DNA from: Bacillota bacterium
GTDB lineage: Bacteria > Bacillota > Clostridia > Oscillospirales > Acutalibacteraceae
Direction of reading: 5' to 3'
DNA length: 8,232 nucleotides
Assembly (NCBI GenBank): GCA_023412845.1
Contig: JAEZRH010000147.1
Location: 1 to 8,232, forward strand
The notes beneath the pieces are model-generated. The model was not told where the DNA came from. It saw only the letters and a program-made list of their open reading frames with translations, and did no database searches. A program made the translations under genes and the position numbers. Below, in pieces: positions 1 through 5,161 of this stretch (positions within the stretch are counted from its first letter, which is position 1; every line of letters begins with the position of its first letter).

Positions 1-152
1 GGGTTGCACGGACAGTTGCCCACGGCGTCCAGATTTATGGTGAATACCGCGGTCAGGCAGCCGAGGCGCGCCGAGGCGAGGGCCGCTTCGATTCCCGCGT
101 GGCCCGCGCCGATTACCGCAACGTCAAGTTTTCCGGCAAAATAGGTATCCAT
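1..152 (-). CDS. mnmG: tRNA uridine-5-carboxymethylaminomethyl modification enzyme MnmG (GidA), N-terminal part
   Basis: Only the first 50 codons lie inside the window; the rest continues beyond base 1. The N-terminus reads MDTYFAGKLDVAVIGAGHAG, with the dinucleotide-binding GxGxxG loop (GAGHAG, residues 15-20) that binds FAD. It is followed by TINLDAVGNCPCNP, the segment that in this family leads into the conserved CNPSIGG motif. With MnmE, MnmG installs the cmnm5 group on the wobble uridine (U34) of certain tRNAs in the cytoplasm, using FAD and a folate donor. The ATG at 152 fits the family N-terminus and is preceded by AAAGGGA about 8 bases upstream. Its partner mnmE lies upstream on the same strand, but 291 bases away rather than closely packed. 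Family identity is clear from motifs and neighbours. Confidence 0.95.
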   Translation of the reverse strand, partial: MDTYFAGKLDVAVIGAGHAGIEAALASARLGCLTAVFTINLDAVGNCPCN

Positions 153-169
153 TCGTGTAATCCCTTTCT

Positions 170-188
170 ATACAGGACCTTCCTGTAT
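170..188 (-). other. Short hairpin just upstream of the mnmG ribosome binding site
   Basis: ATACAGGA pairs perfectly with TCCTGTAT across a three-base loop (8-bp stem). On the minus strand it ends 2 bases before the AAAGGGA ribosome binding site of mnmG. It has no U-tract, so it is not an intrinsic terminator. It could stabilise or mark the 5' end of the mnmG message, or be a protein-binding site. That role is inference. Confidence 0.4.
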
Positions 189-310
189 CATTCCATACGG
201 CCAGTCGTGTCCATTTACAAAACAAAGCGCCGGGGCTGATCATCCCAACAGGCGTAAAAGACATCGCCCGGCCGTCCGGAGCCGTGCGGTGCGACCGGGA
301 AACCGAAATG

Positions 311-330
311 GTCTTCCTTGACGGGAAGAC
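311..330. other. Perfect 7-bp inverted repeat in the mnmE-mnmG spacer
   Basis: GTCTTCC and GGAAGAC are exact reverse complements separated by TTGACG. Neither side is followed by a T-run, so a terminator is unlikely. Function unknown. Confidence 0.35.
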
Positions 331-443
331 ACAGAAAACAGACGTCTCAACTTAAGAGGGGCGAGAGCAATTTCTTAGACTGTCCGGGCACGGCCGGCCT
401 CCGGATTTCAGCGAGCCAAGACCCGGCCGAACGACACTGTGTG

Positions 444-1832
444 TCATTTGCCAACGCAGAAGCGGCTGAAGATTTCGTTCACCACCGCCTCGGTCGCCCG
501 TTCGCCCGTCAGCTCCAGAAGCGCGGAAACCGCGTCCTCGATGGAGACCGTCACCGCGTCGAGCGTCATGCCGGCTTCCAGCGAGGAAAGCGCTTCCTTC
601 ACGCAGTCCGCCGCGCGCAGAGCGGAATCCCGCTGACGCTCTGTAAAAAGCATCCCCTGCGAGGGGTCGATCTTCGACGTCCCCAGTACGTCCGCTACTG
701 CTCTTTGCAGACTGTTCAGTCCCGCTCCCGTCACGGCGGAAATATAAACTATATGTTTAAATCTTTGTTTAATGTACCCGTAGTCCATTTTCTGCGGCAG
801 ATCGCTCTTGTTCACGACGGCCACGCACGGAACGTTTTCCGTCTCCCGGGCTAGCGTGCGGTCGGAATCATCCAGCTCCTGCGAGGAGTCGAATACCGCG
901 AGCACAAGCTGCGCCGAACGCACGCGCCCGAGCGCGCGTTCCACGCCGATGCTCTCGACCGGGTCGTCCGTCGCGCGGATCCCGGCGGTATCGGCAAGGC
1001 GCAGGGGAATGCCGCCAAGCAGGACGGTATCTTCGACCACGTCTCGCGTGGTGCCCGCGTACTGCGTAACGATGGAGCGCTCGCATCCGGCCAGCAGATT
1101 CATCAGCGTGGATTTTCCCGCGTTCGGCCTGCCTGCGATGACGGTCGCGACGCCTTCGCGCAGGGCGCGTCCCGCCTCGAACGTGCGCAGCATGGACTCC
1201 AGCTTTCGCAGGGCTTCTGCCAGCGAAGAATGTAGATGTTCCGCCGTGACCTGCGGAACATCGTCCTCGGGGTAGTCCGCCCAGGCATCAAGATGCGCCG
1301 CCGCGCCCGTCAGGATATCCCTCACGGAAACGATCTGCTTTTCAAGCGCGCCGTCCCGCCCGGCAAGAGCGGCCCGCGCCGCGGCCTCCCCTTCTGCGGA
1401 AACGATCTGCATCACGGACTCCGCCTCGGTCAGGCCCATCTTGCCGTTCAGAAACGCGCGGCGCGTGAACTCCCCCGGCCCGGCGGGAACGGCGCCCGCA
1501 TCGAGGACCGCGCGCAGCAGACGGCGCAGAACGTACAGCCCGCCGTGGCAGGAAAGCTCCACCACGTCTTCGCCGGTAAAGCTGGCGGGAGCGCGGAAAT
1601 TCAGTGCGACCGCCTCGTCGATATCCCCCGCCGAATCGCGCACGCGCCCGTAAAGCGCGCGGTAGCCGGGCAGCGCTTCCAAAGACTTCCCGTGCGCGGA
1701 AACGAAAACTTTTGCCGCGACTCTGTGTGCTTCCGGTCCGGATATCCGCACCACGCCGAGCGCGCCGGGCGCCTGCGGTGTGGAAACGGCCGCTATGGTG
1801 TCGCCGGAAGCGTGGTATGTGGTCTTTTCCAT
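444..1832 (-). CDS. mnmE: tRNA modification GTPase MnmE (TrmE, ThdF)
   Basis: A 462-residue protein of normal family length. The N-terminal folate-binding domain (about 1-125) includes FTGEDVVELSCHGG (85-98). The central helical domain is split by an inserted G domain carrying G1 GRPNAGKS (234-241), G2 GTTRD (260-264), G3 DTAG (281-284) and G4 NKSD (341-344). The C-terminus ends in FCVGK, with the family's conserved cysteine at 459. MnmE is a potassium-activated GTPase that works with MnmG on U34 of tRNAs. The ATG at 1832 follows GGAGG with 6 bases between. That ribosome binding site touches the U-tract of a terminator between jag and mnmE, so expression must come from read-through or from a promoter further upstream. 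No motif is missing. Confidence 0.97.
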   Translation of the reverse strand: MEKTTYHASGDTIAAVSTPQAPGALGVVRISGPEAHRVAAKVFVSAHGKSLEALPGYRALYGRVRDSAGDIDEAVALNFRAPASFTGEDVVELSCHGGLYVLRRLLRAVLDAGAVPAGPGEFTRRAFLNGKMGLTEAESVMQIVSAEGEAAARAALAGRDGALEKQIVSVRDILTGAAAHLDAWADYPEDDVPQVTAEHLHSSLAEALRKLESMLRTFEAGRALREGVATVIAGRPNAGKSTLMNLLAGCERSIVTQYAGTTRDVVEDTVLLGGIPLRLADTAGIRATDDPVESIGVERALGRVRSAQLVLAVFDSSQELDDSDRTLARETENVPCVAVVNKSDLPQKMDYGYIKQRFKHIVYISAVTGAGLNSLQRAVADVLGTSKIDPSQGMLFTERQRDSALRAADCVKEALSSLEAGMTLDAVTVSIEDAVSALLELTGERATEAVVNEIFSRFCVGK

Positions 1833-1843
1833 GCGGAACCTCC

Positions 1844-1878
1844 AAAAAAAGAGGGCAATTCACACCGGAACCGCCCTC
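1844..1878 (-). terminator. Intrinsic terminator between jag and mnmE
   Basis: Read on the minus strand, GAGGGC (1878-1873) pairs with GCCCTC (1856-1851). Two possible G-U pairs and a TTC/GAA extension give up to 11 bp around a CGGTGT loop. Seven Ts (1850-1844) follow immediately. This is a textbook Rho-independent terminator for the rnpA-yidD-yidC-jag transcript. The mnmE GGAGG begins at the next base (1843), so no room remains for a separate mnmE promoter between terminator and gene. Confidence 0.85.
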
Positions 1879-1897
1879 GCAACGATCATCAATCCGT

Positions 1898-1903
1898 ATT
1901 TTA
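1898..1903 (-). promoter_or_regulatory. Possible -10 element over the jag stop codon
   Basis: TAAAAT on the minus strand matches the sigma-A -10 consensus at five of six positions and overlaps the jag TAA stop. The hexamer 17 bases upstream (ACGGCA) is a poor -35. If used, it would make a short leader running straight into the terminator before mnmE. Weak evidence. Confidence 0.2.
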
Positions 1904-2746
1904 CCTGTTTGTGTCGACCCTGCCGTACAGCGAACCCTTATTCTCAGCTTTCGGCTCCCGCGGCTGTTCCGCGGACGGCGCGGGTCTTGGCGGCCTGCGG
2001 TCGCCGAACGGCCGCTGCTGACGGTTTCCGCCGCCGGCATAGGGCTGACGGTGCGGCGGCTGGCCGCCCGGCCCTCTGTGGTTCCTGTTGTTGAATCCGC
2101 CGGGACGGCGCTGCGGGCGTTCTCCGTCGACCGGGCCGATGACGACATGGCGCTCGAGGTCTTCGCCTTCCGACCAGGATTTTGCGCCTTCGACCGTCTG
2201 CACGGCCGTATGGATAATGCGCCGCTCGTATGGATTCATGGGCTCCAGGGACGTGTTGCGTCCCGTTCGCAGGCTTTTTTCCGCCATTTTCTTGCCGAGA
2301 GACTCCAGCGTCTGGCGGCGTTTTTCACGGTAATTTCCAATGTCGAGCGCGACGCGGTAATAAGAGCCTCCGACATGGTTTGCCACAAGCCCGGCAAGGT
2401 ACTGCAGCGCGTCGAGCGTTTCTCCCCGGTGGCCGATGACAAAGCCGATGTCGTCGCCCTCCAGGGTGAGCATTGCGCTGCCTTCTTCCTTCTGGACGGA
2501 GACTTTCACGCCCGCCACTCCCATACTGGAAACGACACTCCGCACATACTCCGCGGCAATGGCGGCCGGGTCGTCCTCAACAAAGACCCTGACCTTTGCG
2601 GGGCTGCCGCCGAAAAGGCCGAACGTCTTTTTTGTCGGCATTTCCAGAATTTCGAATTCGGCGTCGTAAGTTTCCACGCCAAGCTGTTTGCAGGCCGCTT
2701 CTCTGGCAAGTTCGACGGTTTCTCCGGTCCCTATTGCTTCTCTCAT
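1901..2746 (-). CDS. jag: Jag/KhpB RNA-binding protein (SpoIIIJ-associated)
   Basis: A 281-residue cytoplasmic protein with the Jag N-terminal domain (about 1-52). A KH domain follows with its GxxG loop as GHRG (105-108, within IGHRGETLDALQYL), then an R3H domain with the R-xxx-H signature as R175-RII-H179. From about residue 206 the chain becomes low complexity, rich in Gly, Arg, Pro, Gln and Asn, likely a disordered RNA-binding tail of about 75 residues. Family members bind RNA, pair with KhpA in some Firmicutes, and lie next to yidC/spoIIIJ as here. The ATG at 2746 is preceded by GGGGGAGG at a spacing of 9 bases. A small AAGGC/GCCTT hairpin (2766-2784) lies in the 43-base gap after yidC. 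The intrinsic terminator lies just past the stop. Confidence 0.95.
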   Translation of the reverse strand: MREAIGTGETVELAREAACKQLGVETYDAEFEILEMPTKKTFGLFGGSPAKVRVFVEDDPAAIAAEYVRSVVSSMGVAGVKVSVQKEEGSAMLTLEGDDIGFVIGHRGETLDALQYLAGLVANHVGGSYYRVALDIGNYREKRRQTLESLGKKMAEKSLRTGRNTSLEPMNPYERRIIHTAVQTVEGAKSWSEGEDLERHVVIGPVDGERPQRRPGGFNNRNHRGPGGQPPHRQPYAGGGNRQQRPFGDRRPPRPAPSAEQPREPKAENKGSLYGRVDTNR

Positions 2747-2789
2747 CGTGAACGACCTCCCCCGAAAGGCGTTTTCTCAGCCTTCAATT

Positions 2790-3779
2790 TTATTTGTGTT
2801 TCTTTGCAGGTTTCGGCGCTTCCAATGCGGTTTTCTGCCAGCCGGGAATGGGCTTTATCGCGGCCTCCTCGGCCTCGCGGCGGGCGATGCGTCTAGCCTC
2901 CGCCTGCGCGTTCAGGTCGTCCGGGCTGTACCAGACGTTCAGAATCACGGTCTGAAGAAAACCGGTTATCGTGGAGATGATCCAGTAAAAGCCGACGGCG
3001 GCGGGCACGGTGCACGCAAACCAGACGGAGATGAGCGGCATCAGGTAGAACGTCGCCTTCATGCATCCCTGCTGCTGCTGCATGCCCGGCTGCAGCTTCA
3101 TGGTGAAGTACTGCGCCAGGATGGATGAAATAAGGCATCCCACCGGAATCAGCCACAGGTTTGACTGAAAGATCGTGCCGAAGATGTTCGACGGGTCGCT
3201 CGGCGTCTGCAGAAGGTTCAGGCCCAAGAACATGAATCCGTGGCTGAACGATTCCAGCTTTGCCATATCGTTTGCGCCGAACATGGTCAGGAACGGCTTC
3301 AGACTGGCAAAGTTCTTGACGATCTCAATCTGCGCGTAGGCCGCATTGTACGACGAACCAAGGCCCGGAACATGGCTGAGCATGTCCAACGCCTTGGTAA
3401 TGGCGTCCGAGGAAAGATGGAGCGCGTTCGCAAGCGGGTTCAGAACCGTGTAGTACAGGCCGAACATGACGATGAACGGCAGGAACATGGTGGTGCAGCC
3501 GCCCATGGGGTCGACCCCTTCGGAGGCATAGAGCTTCTGGGTCTCTTCCTGCAGCCTCTGCTTGTCGTTCGCGTACTTTTTCTGCAGTTCTTTCTGTTTC
3601 AGCGACATTTTGGCCGTCGCCGCCATAGATCTCTGCTGCTTGACAGAGAACGGGAACAGCAGCACCTTTACCACGATGGTGAAAAGAATAATGGCCACGC
3701 CGTAGTTCTTCACGATGAGGTAGAACAGCCAGAGCAGATAGCCGAGGATGCTGCCGAAAAAATTGAAAATGTCAGTCAT
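2790..3779 (-). CDS. yidC: Membrane protein insertase YidC/Oxa1 (SpoIIIJ type)
   Basis: A 329-residue Oxa1-family insertase. The first hydrophobic stretches (about 8-45) lead to the conserved groove arginine in SVKQQRSM (R50), the residue known to contact substrates in this family. A charged cytoplasmic helical hairpin follows (about 55-85, KQKELQKKYANDKQRLQEE). Further membrane segments lie around 96-116, 180-191, 207-224 and 243-282. There is no N-terminal lipobox cysteine, unlike Bacillus SpoIIIJ. The C-terminus is basic (PAKPAKKHK-like, ending KKHK), as is common for ribosome contact. It inserts membrane proteins alone or with SecYEG. The ATG at 3779 has AGGAGA about 9 bases upstream. It is 25 bases after yidD and 43 bases before jag, in one operon. 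Confidence 0.96.
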   Translation of the reverse strand: MTDIFNFFGSILGYLLWLFYLIVKNYGVAIILFTIVVKVLLFPFSVKQQRSMAATAKMSLKQKELQKKYANDKQRLQEETQKLYASEGVDPMGGCTTMFLPFIVMFGLYYTVLNPLANALHLSSDAITKALDMLSHVPGLGSSYNAAYAQIEIVKNFASLKPFLTMFGANDMAKLESFSHGFMFLGLNLLQTPSDPSNIFGTIFQSNLWLIPVGCLISSILAQYFTMKLQPGMQQQQGCMKATFYLMPLISVWFACTVPAAVGFYWIISTITGFLQTVILNVWYSPDDLNAQAEARRIARREAEEAAIKPIPGWQKTALEAPKPAKKHK

Positions 3780-3804
3780 GCGGAAATTTCTCCTCTATCT
3801 TCCG

Positions 3805-4032
3805 TCAACGCCTGTCCCTTTTTTCAGGAACGGGGTCGTATCCCCCGCGGCTGAAAGGGTTACAGCGCAATATTCTGTAGATTGCGAGAGCGGAACCCTT
3901 GAATGCGCCGAATCGCTCGATCGCCTGTATCGCATAGTTCGAGCAGGTCGGAAAATATCTGCAGCACGGCCGCTTATACGGCGAAATGGCCGTCTGGTAA
4001 AAACGGACGAAAGCGATCAGAACCCGTTTCAC
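3805..4032 (-). CDS. yidD: Membrane protein insertion efficiency factor YidD
   Basis: A 75-residue protein with the full YidD/DUF37 signature: AISPYK (15-20), CRYFPTCSNYA (24-34) and RILRCNPFSRGGYDPVP (53-69). Cysteines are at 23, 24, 30 and 57. YidD is a small protein at the inner face of the membrane that helps YidC-dependent insertion. The start is a GTG at 4032 that overlaps the rnpA stop by four bases (GTGA), so translation is probably coupled to rnpA. A GGGGAT element about 8 bases upstream, inside rnpA, can serve as ribosome binding site. Position between rnpA and yidC is the usual one. Confidence 0.96.
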   Translation of the reverse strand: MKRVLIAFVRFYQTAISPYKRPCCRYFPTCSNYAIQAIERFGAFKGSALAIYRILRCNPFSRGGYDPVPEKRDRR

Positions 4033-4367
4033 GGCAGGATCCCCGCGTTTCTGAGCTGCTGTTCCATCGCGCGCTGCACGTCGCCGGTCTTGACAAACGG
4101 CGTTTTTGCCCTTGCGACAAAAACAAGGTCATAACCGGGCCTGATTTCTGTCTGAATAGCGCGGAACGCCTCACGGATGACCCTGCGCGACCGGTTGCGC
4201 TTGACCGCATTGCCGGTTTTCTTGCTTGTCGTAATGCCGACCCGCAGCGAGGACCTGCAGCGGCTTTTCATAATGTAAGACACAAGCACAGGGCTGACGA
4301 AAAATTTTCCGCGGGCGTAGATCTTCTGAAAATCCTTATTTTGGTTGATAGGCAGATACATTTTCAT
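4029..4367 (-). CDS. rnpA: Ribonuclease P protein component
   Basis: A 112-residue basic protein of usual length for RnpA. It carries FQKIYARGK (13-21) and the hallmark RNR helix KRNRSRRVIREA (56-67), which contacts the RNase P RNA. RnpA binds the catalytic RNA and the pre-tRNA 5' leader, aiding tRNA 5' maturation. The ATG at 4367 (MKMYL) is chosen because AAGGT lies about 10 bases upstream. A second ATG two codons in (4361) is also possible but sits farther from that site. The gene follows rpmH after a 120-base gap filled with terminator-like hairpins, so its level may be set by read-through. Its stop overlaps the yidD GTG. Confidence 0.96.
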   Translation of the reverse strand: MKMYLPINQNKDFQKIYARGKFFVSPVLVSYIMKSRCRSSLRVGITTSKKTGNAVKRNRSRRVIREAFRAIQTEIRPGYDLVFVARAKTPFVKTGDVQRAMEQQLRNAGILP

Positions 4368-4391
4368 TCAGGAACAACCTTATCGGCTTTT

Positions 4392-4426
4392 TTATAAAAC
4401 GAAAAGAAAGGCCGCCGTAAGCGGCC
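4392..4426 (-). terminator. Second rpmH-rnpA terminator/attenuator hairpin
   Basis: On the minus strand GGCCGC (4426-4421) and GCGGCC (4415-4410) pair perfectly around a five-base loop. Two G-U pairs can be added. A pyrimidine-rich stretch, TTTCTTTTCGTTTT (4409-4396), follows. The T-tract is interrupted, so termination may be partial. Confidence 0.6.
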
Positions 4427-4434
4427 CCGCCCCC

Positions 4435-4479
4435 AAAAACGGCGGCAGAAGGGGAAAGCCGTTCCCCGCGCGGCCGCCG
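4435..4479 (-). terminator. First rpmH-rnpA terminator/attenuator hairpin
   Basis: On the minus strand CGGCGGC (4479-4473) pairs with GCCGCCG (4446-4440). Inside it lies a second perfect stem, GGGGAA (4467-4462) with TTCCCC (4456-4451). Five Ts (4439-4435) follow the outer stem at once. This layout fits an intrinsic terminator 9 bases after the rpmH stop. It would allow much L34 mRNA and less rnpA. Confidence 0.7.
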
Positions 4480-4487
4480 GCCCTTTT

Positions 4488-4622
4488 TCAGTAAGACAGG
4501 CGGGCCCTTCCCTTTCTCCTGCGGCGCGAAAGCACCTTGCGTCCGTCGGACGTGGCCATGCGCTTCAGAAAGCCATGCTCTTTTTTGCGGTGCAGCTTTT
4601 TGGGCTGGTACGTTCTGAACAT
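4488..4622 (-). CDS. rpmH: 50S ribosomal protein L34
   Basis: A 44-codon gene encoding MFRTYQPKKLHRKKEHGF followed by LKRMATSDGRKVLSRRRRKGRARLSY. This matches L34 end to end (RTYQPKK, HGF.KRM, GRKVL, RR.KGR), at the standard 44-residue length. L34 is a very basic late-assembly protein of the large ribosomal subunit, bound to 23S rRNA. The ATG at 4622 has a strong AGGAGGGG ribosome binding site (4637-4630) with 7 bases between. A perfect-consensus promoter lies just upstream, giving a leader of only about 30 bases. Both suit a highly expressed ribosomal gene. It is the first gene of the leftward operon, divergent from dnaA. Confidence 0.98.
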   Translation of the reverse strand: MFRTYQPKKLHRKKEHGFLKRMATSDGRKVLSRRRRKGRARLSY

Positions 4623-4659
4623 GAAGAAACCCCTCCTTTCGGGCATACCTTGCCATAGC

Positions 4660-4689
4660 ATTATATCGTATGGTACGGCGGCGTGTCAA
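4660..4689 (-). promoter_or_regulatory. Sigma-A-type promoter of rpmH
   Basis: On the minus strand a perfect TTGACA (4689-4684) and a perfect TATAAT (4665-4660) are 18 bases apart. Transcription should start near 4652, about 30 bases before the rpmH ATG. This is the strongest promoter match in the window. Confidence 0.92.
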
Positions 4690-4700
4690 CATGGGCGCCG

Positions 4701-4729
4701 CTTTTCCGCAAAAAAAATGTGCGGAAAAG
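4701..4729. repeat. Perfect 10-bp inverted repeat behind the rpmH promoter
   Basis: CTTTTCCGCA (4701-4710) and its exact reverse complement TGCGGAAAAG (4720-4729) flank AAAAAAATG. It lies about 12 bases upstream of the rpmH -35. Neither side is followed by a T-run, so a terminator is unlikely. It is better read as a dyad-symmetric protein site. Each arm matches the DnaA box at seven of nine positions. Confidence 0.5.
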
Positions 4730-4735
4730 GCCGAT

Positions 4736-4765
4736 TTGCCCGCGCAGATTCCCGTAACTTATACT
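4736..4765 (+). promoter_or_regulatory. Candidate plus-strand promoter upstream of the dnaA promoter
   Basis: TTGCCC (4736-4741, four of six) and TATACT (4760-4765, five of six) are 18 bases apart. If real it would give a long dnaA leader of roughly 390 bases or a short non-coding transcript. On the opposite strand the same place carries TGT-TATAGT (4771-4763), an extended -10-like element with no clear -35. Confidence 0.3.
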
Positions 4766-4954
4766 ATAACACAAGATTTCCTGAAAGAAAAGAAAAAATT
4801 CACGGGCAGGGCCCGGTTCGCCTCGCCGTGAGGCAATGTGGGAAAAATTGGATTTTTTTAGCGGGAGAGTCTAACTTTGTCCGAAAAGCCCCTTTTCCGT
4901 GTCTTAACGTTAATGAAAACCCAAAAGGTTCTCCGCCGCACCGAGACAGATGAC

Positions 4955-4987
4955 GGGCGACGGGGGGAGTTCGGGGGGCGAAACGGG
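4955..4987 (+). other. G-quadruplex-type G-tract cluster before the dnaA promoter
   Basis: Four G-runs (3, 6, 6 and 3 Gs at 4955-4957, 4962-4967, 4973-4978 and 4985-4987) are separated by loops of 4, 5 and 6 bases. This satisfies the usual G3+/N1-7 pattern. It lies on the non-template strand of dnaA, ending 23 bases before the -35. Confidence 0.6.
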
Positions 4988-5010
4988 CTGCGCCCGCCTG
5001 AAAACAAGGT

Positions 5011-5039
5011 TTGAAAAGACGGAATATTTGTGCTATGAT
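5011..5039 (+). promoter_or_regulatory. Sigma-A-type promoter of dnaA
   Basis: TTGAAA (5011-5016) and TATGAT (5034-5039) each match consensus at five of six positions and are 17 bases apart. The -10 is preceded by TGC, an extended -10 element. Transcription should start near 5046, giving a leader of about 116 bases. Confidence 0.85.
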
Positions 5040-5046
5040 AATTAAT

Positions 5047-5068
5047 GGAAACCTGTCGTTTCCGGAAA
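5047..5068 (+). other. Inverted repeats at the predicted dnaA mRNA 5' end
   Basis: GGAAAC (5047-5052) pairs with GTTTCC (5058-5063) across CTGTC. TTTCCGGAAA (5059-5068) is a perfect 10-bp palindrome overlapping it, so the two foldings exclude each other. They begin at or next to the predicted transcription start, where a repressor or DnaA site would be effective. Confidence 0.4.
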
Positions 5069-5099
5069 TTCAGTGTGCGGATCGTTTCGCACTTTCCCA

Positions 5100-5130
5100 T
5101 TTTCCGGCGGAACGCGCCGGAAAAAATTTT
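5100..5130 (+). terminator. Hairpin with short T-run in the dnaA leader (possible attenuator)
   Basis: TTTTCCGGCG (5100-5109) pairs perfectly with CGCCGGAAAA (5115-5124) around GAACG. After two more As come four Ts (5127-5130). The stem is strong but the T-run is short and offset, so termination would be weak at best. It ends about 13 bases before the AAGGGG of dnaA and could also affect mRNA stability. Confidence 0.4.
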
Positions 5131-5161
5131 CTTACTGAAAAACAAGGGGTAGTATAGAGAG

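Larger units (their letters stand above)
153..443. other. Long mnmE-mnmG spacer, no credible gene
   Basis: This 291-base stretch separates the mnmE stop from the mnmG start. I see no full gene and no T-tailed terminator in it. It holds three short perfect inverted repeats: GACAC-tgt-GTGTC at 433-445, next to and partly over the mnmE stop; a 7-bp stem at 311-330; and an 8-bp stem at 170-188. A minus-strand open frame at 215-346, ending in TAA, has a protein-like run (GRPGDVFYACWDDQPRRFVL) but no ATG or GTG start. It is either chance or a remnant. A weak minus-strand promoter-like pair (TTGTAA, 17 bases, TATGGA) lies near 192-220; I do not consider it reliable. Confidence 0.5.
4641..5161. other. 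Divergent rpmH-dnaA control region, no gene
   Basis: This 521-base region lies between the leftward rpmH and the rightward dnaA. Open frames crossing it have no family resemblance and overlap known genes. It contains the rpmH promoter, the dnaA promoter, a weaker plus-strand promoter candidate, a G-tract cluster and several perfect inverted repeats. I find no consensus DnaA box (TTATCCACA) here. The nearest matches have two mismatches: TGTGGGAAA around 4838-4846 and TTTTCCGCA at 4702-4710 with its mirror copy. The unwinding site is therefore more likely in the dnaA-dnaN spacer, although some Firmicutes origins are bipartite with boxes on both sides of dnaA. Confidence 0.7.

Noticed and set aside
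318..854. 178-codon plus-strand open frame over the mnmE 3' end
   Set aside because: Mostly antisense to the MnmE G domain and C-terminus, with shadow-like composition.
1604..2896. 430-codon plus-strand open frame opposite mnmE, jag and yidC
   Set aside because: It crosses three well-supported genes on the other strand, has an Arg/Ala/Pro-rich composition typical of antisense frames in GC-rich DNA, and shows no recognisable domain.
4382..4404. rnpA-specific promoter based on TATAAA in the rpmH-rnpA gap
   Set aside because: The -10-like TATAAA lies in the T-rich tail of the second hairpin and has no -35-like sequence at 16-19 bases.
4701..4729. Intrinsic terminator
   Set aside because: The perfect 10-bp stem is not followed by a T-run on either strand; the A7/T7 run is inside the loop.
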